DNA of 64,000 nucleotides, taken from Mytilus edulis. Taxonomy: Eukaryota > Mollusca > Bivalvia > Mytilida > Mytilidae. Numbering within the stretch: the stretch's first letter is position 1; every line of letters begins with the position of its first letter. The notes beneath the pieces were generated by a model. It saw only the letters and a program-made list of their open reading frames with translations, ran no database searches and had not been told where the DNA came from. A program made the translations under genes and the position numbers. The DNA lies in contig NC_092345.1 in assembly GCF_963676685.1 (NCBI RefSeq), forward strand, positions 46,583,838 through 46,647,837, read 5' to 3'. Shown in pieces: positions 1 to 11,847 of this stretch.

Positions 1-389
1 AGAGTTGTCACATGTTTGTTTAGCTTGTGTAGGTGTAAGTCAGTAAGGAGGCATGCAACCATTTGATGTGTAGGCCGGGTGAAAAATGTGATTATAATCT
101 TGCTTTGTAAACTTGTGCTTTAAATAAAATTACCAATCCATTAAAAAATCTGTGAGCCCAATCTCATCCAGTGAAATAGATTATAGTCTGTTTTCGAAGT
201 TATATGGAAGTAAGTTAGTAGTCCATTGCAAGGCATTTTTTCTAAGGAGAAGTGTAGAATGGGGGAATGGACCAATAAATTGATCGGATCCGAAATGTTC
301 TTCCCAGTAAAGGAGCACCTATTATTTTGTAGGTAATTATTATTAGTGTCGGTGGTCTCACAAGTAAATCAGAGTGAATATTGCATGCA
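1..389. other. No gene seen
   Basis: AT-rich sequence without a convincing exon or recognisable repeat. It leads up to the target-site duplication of the foldback element that begins at 399. Confidence 0.5.
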
Positions 390-398
390 CATTAAAAT

Positions 399-1849
399 CG
401 GTCTCTAAAAACACCGCAAAGGACCTCCTTTGTGCACAAAGGAGCACTAAGGACCTCAAAGAAGTTTAATAAGAGCACAAAGGACCTTAATTTCCCTTTA
501 AAGCATTAAAATATTATAATTCCTGAAGAAAAATGTAAAAAAAAAAAAAATAGTTACAATAAAAATTGCGATTTTTATGATGTACGATTTGGTATAATCA
601 CCGGTATCGGTTTGGAACCGACTTTATATCCTGGCTATATGATAGCTCATGTATGTGAATTTTTAAATAGTTTTAATATGATATTAATGATAAAAACGTC
701 ATTTATTATTTTTAATATTTTGTTGTAATATTTTTTAAGAAAAAAAATATGTATTAAGTTAAATTGGTATTAAAGTTGAAGATATACGAACTGCACAGTC
801 ATGTGTTCTGTAATGGGTACGAATATGCATAATATTACGACCCTTTTCTATAAGATTTTACTTAGTAATACATTCATGAATTAGAAAATATTGAAAAAAC
901 ACAAACATATGATATAAATACAGACTGGGTAATAAACCGAACAAAAATAAAGCAAACATTGTTGGTCAAGATTTCGACTCGAGTATTAATAAGGATTGTT
1001 TCATGAAGACTTGATAGCACTTGGGATAAAAAAACGTTATAAATTCTTTACAGTTAATTATTAGCGTTAAAAGACTGTCTTTAAAAACAATTACATTCAG
1101 AAAATAATAAAATATGTATTTTTAAATTATAAATATATTTAAAAAAACAAAAGAAAACTATAGACATATGCACAATAATAATATACCTACGGGTCTCGAG
1201 GCCAATACAGCAAACCTTGAATCTATACCAGTGCCAATACATAAACAGCCAGTTAAAAACACTATAAAAACATAGTGTATTTTGAAGTTTATGAAATACG
1301 GATTGACAAATTTAAACTAATTACCTACCTTTATAATTATTGCCATAGTATTCCCTTTGTGCCTTTAGAAACGTTTTCGTCATAGCAATACTGACATATT
1401 ACCATACATAAGAAAGCTAGCTGATGATGAAATATGAAAGCAAAACATCGGTATCCTTACATAATTTTCGTAGTTTTGGTAAAGTCTGTTATCTTAAAAT
1501 ATATTACAACAACAAAATATTAAGAATAATAATTGACGTTTTTATCATTTATATCATATTACAACTATATAAAATTTTACATACATGAGCTATCACTTTC
1601 CCGGATATAAAGTCGGTTCCAATCCGATATCGGTGATAACATCCAATCGTACATTATAAAAAAAAAATCGCAATTTTTATTGAAATTATTTTTTTTTTTT
1701 TACATTTTTCTTCAGGAATCAGAATATTTTTATGCTTTAACGGGAATTTCAGGTCCTTTGTGCTTTTATCAAACTTTTTTAGGGTCCTTAGTGCTCCTTT
1801 GTGCTCCTTTGTGCACAAAGGAGGTCCTTTGCGGTGTTTTTAGAGACCC
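399..1849. mobile_element. MULE-like foldback element, non-autonomous
   Basis: A 1,451-bp element with long terminal inverted repeats. The left arm (about 399-745) and right arm (about 1490-1849) are near-perfect reverse complements and both begin GGTCTCTAAAAACACCGC. The arms contain a 20-bp self-palindrome, CTCCTTTGTGCACAAAGGAG. The element is flanked on both sides by CATTAAAAT (390-398 and 1850-1858), a 9-bp target duplication. Long TIRs with a 9-bp duplication fit Mutator-like (MULE) transposons; the superfamily is inferred. The roughly 740-bp centre has no transposase reading frame, so the element would depend on proteins made elsewhere. The 84-aa reading frame at 1680-1934 is only the right arm read through. 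Confidence 0.85.
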
Positions 1850-2143
1850 CATTAAAATTAGCAGAGAAGAGACAATTATCAACTTGTGTATAATTCATTT
1901 TCTCGCAGTTATTTACGGTAAATCAGCTATATAGACATAGGAAGATGTGGTGTATGTATATATATCCCAAAACAGGTGTTCGGTTCTAGTACTATATAGT
2001 GGCTATAGTATATGACTTTTAAATAACAATTATCAATTATATCTGTATTCTGTGGCGGGTCGAAGGGGATGGAATCCGGGGTTGGCCTCCCCTAGCATTT
2101 TGTGAGCAAGCATTGCATAAATGATAATCTCGGGAATCCTCTC

Positions 2144-2282
2144 AAGTTCCTATATACAAGGTGATAGGACGTTCCGTTGGAATAGGTTACCTGTGCATCA
2201 GGAAAAGTTTTAAGGCATAGCGTGAAAAGGTAACCTATTCCAACGGAACCGAACGTCCTATCACCTTGTATATAGGAACCTT
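2144..2282. repeat. Short foldback (hairpin MITE)
   Basis: Two arms of about 50 bp, 2144-2193 and 2229-2282, are inverted copies around a 35-bp loop. They share cores such as AAGGTGATAGGACGTTCCGT. The right arm has a few extra bases near GGAACCGAACG. No coding capacity. Probably a small non-autonomous element. Confidence 0.8.
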
Positions 2283-3737
2283 AAAAATATGTGAATAGGT
2301 CGGGAAAAACTCTCTTTTGACACCTAGGTATGCTTACACACCCCTTATTTAATGGAGACATGTAGTTGGAACCCCCTTTATTATGGCTGGATCCGCCCAT
2401 GATTTTACATGTAAATCAAGCCCCGGGTATTTGTTGGCATAACGGTAACCACGAAAGGGGGGGGGGGGGCTAATTAAAAGCACGAGGAATTATAAATATA
2501 CAATTCATCAGGGGTAGAGTGCATCGAGGAATGGGAATTAAAATTGTCTCTTCACGATGATCGAAAAAAGTATCTTGCACGTTATTTTCATCATCTTGTC
2601 TGAAACACTCTGAATAATGAGCTTCAAGGCGAAAACAAGGCATGTGAAATACTAATAACATACACTTCTTTTTTTATACGTTGTATGGACAAACCCATAA
2701 ATCCCTCAACAAAAATTGCTTGATTCATGTCATATCAAATAAATTACAGCGCGGAAAGGTAACTTTAATTTAATATCAAAACTAAATTTTTGTTATATTT
2801 TTCAATAAATTTATAAATCTTAATTAGGCATGCGTTGCGTGAGTTCCATTTCATGAGACCTACACAAATTTCTATAAAACAAATCAAAAATTATAAATAC
2901 AGTTTTTCAATTCTTTCCGGCATAGATAAAAAAAAATATGTATATAATCAAGGATTTGTATAGTAAGAAAATCCTTGATATAATCTATATACGATTTGGT
3001 TGAATTATTTCACTTCATTATAATGATAAATCCTTTAGTTCTTAAATTTTTAATTAAAATGAATTTATCATTTTGATATCTAACGATAAACTTTTTAAAT
3101 TGAAGTGACATGGTCAGTAACCTAATTAGTTGCATGGCTGATTACCATCTTACAGGTGACCCAGTAATTTTCCATATGACAGTAGCGTGTACCCTCGGGG
3201 TTATATCGGGGTGTGTATAACTTATTTTCTTGGGAACATCCTGTCCACGTGTAGTACTTAGCATATATTGCAACAGATGACATTAAACAAATTTTCTTTG
3301 TAGCATCGGAGGCAATTTCATGTTCGACCACACAAAATATTTCACAAAAAAGATATGATAAAATCAAAAGAAAAAGATAAAGAAATATTAACAAATAAAG
3401 GTGGAATTGAGTAAACGGGGATTCGTGTTTTTATGAGCTTATTTTCAGTGGACAACAACAAATGGAAGTTTTTAACGACCCTGTGTGACCTATAGTTGTT
3501 AATGTTTGTGTCATTTTGGTCTTTTGTGGATAGTTGTCTCATTGGCAATCATACCACATCTTTTTGACTGGCTATATACATGATATAATATATATAGCAC
3601 TTGCACGGTCGGTCCAGTGGACATATTTCATACTAGATAACTTATACAGTAATTCTTTTTATATATATGAAAATTATTGTCCGATCTGATACACGTACCT
3701 ATAATGTACAGAATTTTGAACAGCTTCAAATATATGG
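2283..3737. other. Non-coding, with dispersed repeat fragments
   Basis: No gene recognised. A G-tract at 2458-2470 and the nearby GGATCCGCCCATG (about 2390) belong to the G-rich element family seen elsewhere in the window. The stretch 3480-3565 carries the dispersed repeat whose core reads GATGTGGTATGATTGCC on the minus strand. A small inverted repeat lies near 2950-2980 (AATCAAGGATTT / AAATCCTTGAT). Confidence 0.5.
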
Positions 3738-3738
3738 G

Positions 3739-3835
3739 GTCCGTAGAAACACCGCAAAGGACCTCCTTAGTGCACTAAGAACAAAAATGTGCACTAAGGA
3801 CCTGATGGAATGATACAACTGTCACAAAGGATATG
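3739..3835 (+). repeat. Solo end related to the 399-1849 element
   Basis: The sequence GTAGAAACACCGCAAAGGACC followed by a CTTAGTGCACTAAG palindrome matches the start of the MULE-like TIR. It faces an inverted partner at 7815-7886. The 4 kb between them may be a much larger or multiply invaded relative, or the two may be independent fragments. Confidence 0.6.
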
Positions 3836-3857
3836 GCATATAGAAATAGACTTTGTA

Positions 3858-4255
3858 AAAGGAGAAGGTCCGGTAAGACACCTTTTTGGCCCCAAAATAT
3901 AGCAGTTTTACAAAATTGTTAAAAGTAAACTTTTAGTTATTTTTTGGACAGTAGAATGCTTCTGCTACATAAATATGGGCTGTTTTTGACAATACATGGC
4001 ACACATATCGGGTACAAGCACCATAAAGTCATGCTAAATTGCAAAAACCATCTGAAAAGTGACATTTTCCGGCATATTTGGTGGATTTTTCATATTTAAT
4101 TGAGCTTTTAATGACAAAATCAGTGAAAATCTTCCACATACACTAATAGAATCAAATAAAATAGACATTTAAGTGTTTCAAAAGTGGTCAAAATCTTTCG
4201 TCAGATGAACCTGAAATTTGAGGCCAAAATCGGTCCTTACCGGACCTACTCCTTT
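3858..4255. mobile_element. 400-bp MITE, AAAGGAG / CTCCTTT family
   Basis: The ends are inverted copies: AAAGGAGAAGGTCCGGTAAG at the left, and CTTACCGGACCTACTCCTTT at the right. A second copy, split by later insertions, occupies 36958-37977 and shares both the ends and the interior. No reading frame. Confidence 0.8.
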
Positions 4256-4639
4256 CATAATTTTAAATTATATTTTTTCTAATGTTTTCTCGACACGTGC
4301 CTCAAAAAGTTGATTGTCACCTTTAGTATAATCGATAGCAATTCATGTTCGCTCAACCTTGGCCCGTGATCTACTAGTATACTGATTAAACATGTATATG
4401 GTATTTCAAATTGTTCTCTATTTTTTCCCATTTGTTTGTTTCTGCCGTATTTATTCTGTCTGCTATATTTTTTACTTCTAAATTAATGGCGTATTTTCAA
4501 CTCTTTTCAGTTTGGGAATTTTTTATCCTTTTAATTTTAAAAAGACAAATAATTGTGAACACTTCACGGAAAAGTGAGGATTGATATTTGGTTGCTTAAC
4601 GTCCAGTTGCCAATACTTCATTCATTTTTCTAATGTTAA

Positions 4640-4745
4640 GAACTATGCCATTTATCAATATTTCGATTTGAGCGTTACTGATGTTGTTGTAGACGAAACG
4701 CGCGTCTGGCGTACTAAATTATAATCCTGGTACTTTTGATAACTA
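4640..4745 (+). repeat. Dispersed repeat, ACGAAACGCGCGTCTGGCGT core
   Basis: The segment shares its core and flanks (GAGCGTYACTGATG before; TCCTGGTA after) with 18168-18255. A diverged inverted copy lies at about 47570-47655, within PRDM12 intron sequence. Its class is unknown. Confidence 0.75.
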
Positions 4746-5133
4746 TCACAGCAATGTTTTTAAACATGTTTAGGAAAGGAACATATTTCTGATTCGATGT
4801 TTATATACAAATGCATTACAAGTATAAATATGTATAGGTTGATGTATAGTCCCTTCGATGTTTTAGACTGTAAATAAATTATGACCAATTTATTTCTGAC
4901 ATCTTCTTCATTTTTAACTTTTGTGGATAGGTGTTTCATTGACAGCCGTACCACATCTCCTTTCGCTTATTTTTGTTGTATATATTTTTTAATTCACTTT
5001 CCTTGTCTTTTAAAATATATTTATTCCATTATTTTTATTTGATGCCGAAAATAAGAATACGAAGTTATTTGTTAAATGCTATAAATAAGCGAAGTAAAAC
5101 AACCGTTAATAATTATGTATATGAGCATTTAAA

Positions 5134-6389
5134 CAGGGGCGGATTTAGGCGGGGGCGTGGCGGGCGTGCGGCCCCCCCCCCCCCCCCCCAACCCCTAAAA
5201 TTTGCAAAGCATGGGTTGTCCGGACGTAATAAAGTATCCGACGAAAGCTAATGTCGTCGCATTCAATCTGTCGTAACATTCAAACAAGTATTACTATATA
5301 AAACAGTAATTTAACAGATTCATTTAACGTGATTACTAATCAACTGACCTTTTGTTTATTTAAGTTCTATAAACATGTTACACAGTCACTTCAAAGGAAG
5401 GTGTCAAAAGCGGTACTGCGTTTGATGACAAATATCATAGGCTTTTAGCAGTTAGAATAAAAAAAATTGTGACATTCTAGTTGCAGTTTTAATAAACAAT
5501 TTCTTTGATAATCGAAGTTCAAAAACATCCCTACATCACTTTACCACGAAGAAGGTGGGAGCCCTACCCGCTATTTGGGTAACCGGTTGGTTATTTCATC
5601 ATACCAAGAAAGCAGTGTAAGTTAGATTCTTTCTTAAGGAAAGATAAAGATTATGGTTCAAGCGAGAGGTTAGTTTGTTAATTTGACTCATTATTTAATA
5701 TCTCTGTGACAATACATGATTTCTCACTTGCAACATGTAAAATTTGCCGAAGCATGCATAAATGGTCAAGGCCCAAACCCGTAGGTACTACCGTATTACA
5801 TGGGATCCCAAGAAAATAAGCACAATGAATTGTTTAAGGATCTCATTTTGATTTTAGTGGTTAGCGGCCATTTTTGTTTGTTTTACAGTATGTAAAAAGT
5901 CTAGCACGACCTCCGAAAATAGAACAAAAATAAAAACACGTATCATGAATTGACAAATAAATTGTACCAGTAATCATTTTCGTTTTCAATACCTTATATT
6001 GGTCAGATGAGCTATCGTCATTTGCTTCGTCTCACTTTGTTTATATGGAGAATCAGTTTGTGTACTCAGAATTGTTTCTATTCTACTTTTGTTCAGTCCC
6101 GTTTTCTGGTAAATATATATAGGTAGTCAATGAACAGAAACTAATAGATTTTTTGTTAATTATGGTTAATGTAGATTGTCATTTAAATTATGCGGTTTTA
6201 GATTGAAACTTTAATTTCTCGCTCATTTTACCACAAATGTTTCTCGCCACACTTCGCTTGGCAAGATATCTATCTACAATGCACCTACTCTAGAAGAATA
6301 TTTCAATAACTTTGATAATTTTAACCTCAAAAAAATTTTCGAAATTTTATTCTGCGCCCCCCTAACGTCAAATCCTGTATCCGCCCCTG
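5134..6389. mobile_element. G-tract element, long form
   Basis: Bounded by CAGGGGCGGATTTAGG at the left and the inverse ending ATCCGCCCCTG at the right, giving 1,256 bp. A C17-18 run lies just inside the left end. No transposase is visible in the interior. Shorter relatives sit at 6571-7088, 9165-9330, 22955-23022, 25648-25823 and 46282-46434, so this appears to be the longest copy here and may be closest to the parent element. Confidence 0.7.
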
Positions 6390-6570
6390 CATTATATCTA
6401 TTTATAAAATATTTTAAATACAAGCAGACATACCATTTGTGACACCAATTTCATTTATTTCCAAATCTTAAAATCATACATTTCCGTTCTTTAGCGTTTC
6501 TTAATAATGGCAGAACGGGCTTAAGAGTCATATGATTAAATTAACTAAATAATTTAGTTCTCCCACATCA

Positions 6571-7088
6571 TTAGCGGATTTAGGGGGTTAAAGCGAGCCC
6601 ACCCCCGGTTGAAAATCTTAAAATATTTTTTGTATTAACCATTTCTTGTTTTAATGTTATCTTTACTATAATTTGAATATCTAGCACTGAATAGAGTGAC
6701 ACGTTGTCGCTACACTTCTTTAAATATACACAAGTCATAATAACATTGGCCAGAGGGTAACTTGATAATTAGAGGACCAAAGGATTTAATTAAGACAATC
6801 CAAGGCTGCTATCTCTATATTTTATTATATATATCTTTATTAGCCTCCCTTAGAGTGATACAACAATTGCAAAACGGGTAGATACGATCTGTAATCAAAT
6901 AATTAAACTTATAAGATTAATACTTAAAATTTTATTTAGAGTAACCATATGCCGGATGAACAAAAAGTGTGCCATTTCTTGGAAAACATATGGTTTGGTA
7001 TAACATGAAAACTTCTCTTAGTGTTTTAAACATTTCTCACATAACCCCTCCCCCAAACCCCCACTTCAAGCTCTGGATCCGCGCCTGC
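6571..7088. repeat. G-tract element, degenerate copy
   Basis: Starts TAGCGGATTTAGGGGG and ends CTCTGGATCCGCGCCTGC, the same terminal theme as 5134-6389. Its interior is AT-rich and non-coding. Confidence 0.5.
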
Positions 7089-8369
7089 CCATAGTGCTTA
7101 TTACATTATAAAATAAAATGGTATTCATCTTCAATTGTTGAAATAAAGATGAATTGTTAAAAAAAAAAAAGCATTGACACCAGTTTAAAGTTATCGTTCA
7201 TAGAAGACAGTTATGATTTATTCTATAATTCTCTTTTTAAAACGTAAAATAATTTTACCTCTTGGAGTTTTTCTATATATTACTTCTGTAATCGGATTTT
7301 GAAGAACCCCATGGACACCACATACTCTCAAATGTCTTTCAAGGAATAATGATAGTATGTAAACTCTTGTGTTGTTAGTAAGGAAATGAAATATCAAAAG
7401 CATTTGTTTCTCAATTTTAATCTCAAAATAGGGTTCTTTAAATAAAAAAAAAGCTTGCATAGCAATTTCCTTAAAAACTAAATATATATAACAAAGGCAA
7501 AGTTTTAAAACACAAAATTTATTTTTTATTTTTCTTTCATAAACTTGAATTTATACCACGCTAAACCGTTAGGTTAACAACCATTGATTAATCAATAAGT
7601 AACGATCAAAAGACAATTGTTTATTGGATTAGGTTGATTGAACATGATGATTCGGGAATCTGCAATAAACCGTTGGTCACGTGGCGAGTGGCAGGCGTTG
7701 ATTAAAAAGTCATTTAACTTCAAAATTACAAAATCTATTGATACCTTACTTTATAGATTTGAGGTTTTTAATCATATCCTCTTATATTCATGTTCGCTGT
7801 GATCTTAAAACATCGTTTTAGTGTCCTTAATGCAAAAACTTTCTTCTTAGTGCACTAAGAAGTCTTTTGCGGTATTTCTACACACCGAAATATATGGCCT
7901 TATTATTGGTAATATACCATATTAGTGTCACTAATGGCTTAACGTGTTACCAAATTAAAAAGAAGAAATAGACTCAAAACCGCATTTTTAACTTTAGATT
8001 TTTTTTCAATCCCAAAATAGAGAAGAGGTCCGGTATACAGACTTATTAAAAAGTCCAGATGAGAAGTTTAACTTGCTTTTCTATTCCCGGCACTTTTAAC
8101 TGTTTCTTGACGCATGAAAAAAAAAAAATGCAGTACCTGGTTACAGTTGCGCATTGACAAATTATAATCTTTCGATTAAATGATCTTAAATCTGTATGGT
8201 CTTAATTTTAAAAGTTATAAAATCTAAATGTGAAGTGATCTAAAATGTTCAATATTAATGAGTATTTTCGCTGTGAAATGAATCTAAGGTCGTCTAAAAG
8301 TATATACATGTGTATTTGACCCAACTACTGACTACATAGTAAACTATATGTACCTATAAGCGGGGTCTG
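7089..8369. other. Non-coding; holds an inverted MULE-like end
   Basis: No gene seen. Positions 7815-7886 read, on the minus strand, GTAGAAATACCGCAAAAGAC and pair with 3739-3835. The 80-aa minus-strand frame at 7218-7460 has no recognisable features. Confidence 0.5.
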
Positions 8370-8800
8370 AGCGGGACTCGGGATTGTCGAGGCGTATTTT
8401 TTGTAAACGTGACACATGAAAGTCAAATTATGAGGGAGGGTAGGAGGGGTACTGATCCCGAAATCCCGAGCTTAAAAACACGAAATCCCGAAATCCCGGG
8501 CTTAAAAACACGAAATCCAGAGGTCCCGAAATTCGAAAAAAGAATTATCGTATCCCGAAAGGGTCAATCCCGAAATCCAGAGCTTAAAAACACCCGATCC
8601 CGCAGTCCCGATAAAGGTCCTATATCCTCCCTCAAATTATTGTGCCGTGAAAACGCGAAATGAAGTTTAGCGGGACATGGGAAATTACAAAAATAGCAGA
8701 ATTGTTCACTTACATAGTGTAAGCGGGATGGCATCATGCGAGAATCTAAAAAAATAAGTAGTAACTAAGCGGGATCCGTGAACAAAACCCCCAATGAGAC
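8370..8800. repeat. Interspersed AAATCCCGA repeats
   Basis: Short motifs such as AATCCCGA and GAGCTTAAAAACAC recur about ten times between 8450 and 8610. The 84-aa frame here (residues like TRNPEIPGLK repeated) is the translation of the repeat, not a gene. Confidence 0.65.
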
Positions 8801-9164
8801 CCCCATTAGTTGTGGCTTATTTTGGTCTTTTTAGTTAGTTTCTTTCCCCTCCATTACTTGACCGTTTTTGTAAAACAACAGCACTCGAGGTCTGACAGTA
8901 TTTTACCAAGAAATGCACAAACTATTCAAAAAGAAGGCCTAGAAAATTTAAATATTGGTATGCACACATACTCCCCTCTCAGCACAGACAATTATATTTT
9001 TGTAAAGGCACCAAACTCGTTTCTAATATTTATAATAGAACCGAAAAGAAAATGGAAATGGGGAATGTATCAAAGAGATAACAACATGACCAAAGAGCAG
9101 ATAACAGCCATAGGTCACCAATGGGTCTTCATTGCAACGAGAAAATCCCGGAACCTGAGACTGG

Positions 9165-9330
9165 GGTGGATCTAGTCATATAAAGGAGTGGTTCCTCACC
9201 CAGGACAATTTTTTTTTTGGGGGGGGGGGGTGTCCAACTTCATGTCCCCATTCAAATGCATTGATCATCCAATAAAGAAAGGGGGTTCCAACATGTCCAA
9301 CCCTCAGCCCCCCTGGATCCGTGCCTGTGA
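9165..9330. repeat. G-tract element, short copy
   Basis: Runs from GGGGTGGATCTAG through a G11 tract to CCCCTGGATCCGTGCCTG. The preceding 9050-9165 is a separate dispersed repeat (TCAAAGAGATAACAACATGAC, then CCAATGGGTCTTCATTGC) that reappears inverted at 20030-20110 and 38000-38180. That repeat supplies the end of the 121-aa frame at 8810-9175, which is therefore rejected as a gene. Confidence 0.6.
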
Positions 9331-10597
9331 GGCATGCTTTAGCTTGCCATTAAACAAAAATGTATACTAGTTGAGTGATAATGGACGTCATACTAAACTC
9401 TTCAATATAAAAAAAAAGAAATTAAAATAAAAATCATACAAAGGTCACAAAGGCCATAACTTCTGGCTCCTGGATTAGGAAAAGTGCAAAATGCAGTGAG
9501 GATAAAAGCCTTTACTGTAAATTCCTGAAATTACAATTATATAAATCATCTCACATCTTTGTGCATTTCTGGAAATTGGTCATATTAATAAATGCATGCA
9601 ATATTTTCAGAAAATTTCAATATATAGGCTTTTAAAAGTCAATCTTGTGCATGATTATCAATGATTATACTCGCACAATTAACACATGTGGTTCTCAAAA
9701 CTCAGAGGTGTCTATGCTATTTATGACAACATTTTAATCAAGTATAAATTTACAAAATTTGTTTAGAACTATATGATTTTTAGGTTTTTAAGCATAGATA
9801 TAGTAGGTCAGGATCTGCGAACTCTCACTGACTGACTGAGCACATGAATTCAACACTAGTTTTTTGGTGATGTTGGTGTTGCTTAGTGTTTTGTTTTGTT
9901 TTTCTTTTCTGCATCTTATGTTTTGCCTTGGCATTGTCAGTTTCTCTTTCATTGCCTTTGTTTTTTTTTTGTTATGTTAAATAACAAGTCACAAGAGAGA
10001 AAAAACAATAAAAATATGTGAAAAAATGGCTGAGTTCAGTATATATTAAGGAAAGAGATAACAAATAGCTAAATAAGAAAAAAGAAAATTCCTTTTCTAC
10101 AGTCAATTGTCTGATAATCTAGAAGATAGCCTGATTTGGTCTAATTCTCCTGAATTCTAGCAGGTACTTTATTCCAACTTTTTTAATTCAAACAAACCAT
10201 GTCTTAGATAGTCTTGGAATTAGAATACATTAATCATAAAATTTTCATAATACTTTGGTGAATTATCTATTGATATAATCATGATAATTAAGCTCCTTTT
10301 TAATTTTTAGGGATTTAAAATTTTTGATTTAAAGTTGGGGATTTTATTCATAAAAGGGGGGATTTTTCCAGTACGTATACTATTAATAATGCTTTGAGCA
10401 ATTTTCATGAAACTTGGTGAATTATTTTTGTATAACATAAACATGATAATTTTCCTTTTAATTTAAAAAAAAATCTGATTTATGTCATTGTAATTTCATG
10501 ACTTGGGATTAGGATAGTCTCAAGAATGCTTTCACAAATTTTTATGAAACTTTGGTGAATTGTTTTTATATCTTGAAAAACTCCCTTTTTAGCTCAC
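9331..10597. other. No gene seen
   Basis: AT-rich DNA. Weak internal repetition occurs at 10160-10570, where phrases about TTTCATGAAACTTGGTGAAT recur two or three times. This may be an old diverged tandem repeat. Confidence 0.4.
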
Positions 10598-11845
10598 CTA
10601 ACCTGAAAGGTCAAGTGAGCTTTTCTCATCACTTCGCGTCCGTCGTCCGTCGTCCGTAAACTTTTACAAAAATCTTCACCTCTGAAACTACTGGGCCAAA
10701 TTCTACCAAACTTGGCCACAATCATCCTTGGGATATCTAGATTAAAAAATGTGTGGCGTGACCCGTCAAACCAACCAAGATGGCCGCCATGGCTAAAAAT
10801 AGAACATAGGGGTAAAATGCAGTTTTTGGCTTATAACTCAAAAACCAAAGCATTTAGAGCAAATCTGACATGGGGTAAAATTGTTTATCAGGTGAAGATC
10901 TATCTGCCCTGAAATTTTCAGACGAATCAGACAACCTGTTGTTGGGTTGCTGCCCCTGAAATGGTTATTTTAAGGAAATTTTGCAGTTTTTGGTTATTAT
11001 CTTGAATACTATTATAGATAGAGATAAACTGTAAACAGCAATAATGTTCAGCAGAGTAAGACCTACAAATAAGTCAACTAGACCAAAATTGCCAGTCGAC
11101 CCCTTAAGGAGTTATTGTCCTTTATAGTCAATTTTTAACAACTTTTAATCATTTTTTGTAACTTTTCTAAAAATCTTCTTCTCTAAAACTACTTTGCCAA
11201 ATTTATTCAAACTTGGCGACAATTATCATTGTGGTTTATAGTTTAAAAAATGTGTCCGATGACCAAGCCTACCAAACAAAATGGCCAACATGGCTAAAAT
11301 TAGAACATAGTGGTAAAATGCAGTTTTTGCTTTATAATTATATCTTTGAAACCAAGACATTTAGGGCAAATCTTTCAAGATTTTAATGTCCATCAGAATA
11401 AGATATATCCCCTCACAAATTTTCAGTTGAATCGGACAACCTGTTGTTGGGTTGCTGCCCTTAAATTGGTTATTTTAAGAAAATTTTGCAGTTTTTGGTT
11501 ATTATCTTGAATACTATTATAGATAGAGATAAACTGTAAACAGCAATAATGTTCAACAAAGTAAGATCTACAAATAAGTCAGCATGATCAAAATTGTTAG
11601 AGGACCCCCTAAGTAGTTATTGCCCTTTAGAGTCAATATTAAACAACTTTTCCTCATTTTTGTAACTTGTATAAAAATCTTTTCTAGAACTACTTGGCCA
11701 AATTTAACCAAACTTGGCCACAATCATAATACTAGGGTATCTATTTTTAAAAAGAGTGTCTAATGACCCCGCCTACCAACAAAGATGACCGACATCAGTA
11801 AACACATTAACAGGTGAGCGACACAGGCTCTTGAGAGCCACTAGT
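10598..11845 (+). mobile_element. Helitron-like element with three internal modules
   Basis: Starts AGCTCACC and ends GGTGAGCGACACAGGCTCTT followed by GAGAGCCACTAG. The 3' end has a short stem-loop (GGCTCT / AGAGCC) directly before CTAG, which resembles the hairpin plus CTRR end of Helitrons; this classification is inference. A module with phrases such as CCAAACTTGGCCACAATCAT and AAAATGCAGTTTTTG repeats three times at about 490-bp spacing (near 10670, 11160 and 11660). A one-module relative is at 28613-29393. No Rep/helicase coding sequence. Confidence 0.7.
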
Positions 11846-11847
11846 TA

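Noticed and set aside
8810-9175. 121-aa frame with a hydrophobic start
   Set aside because: Its C-terminal third is a dispersed repeat that also appears at 20030-20110 and 38000-38180; there is no domain.
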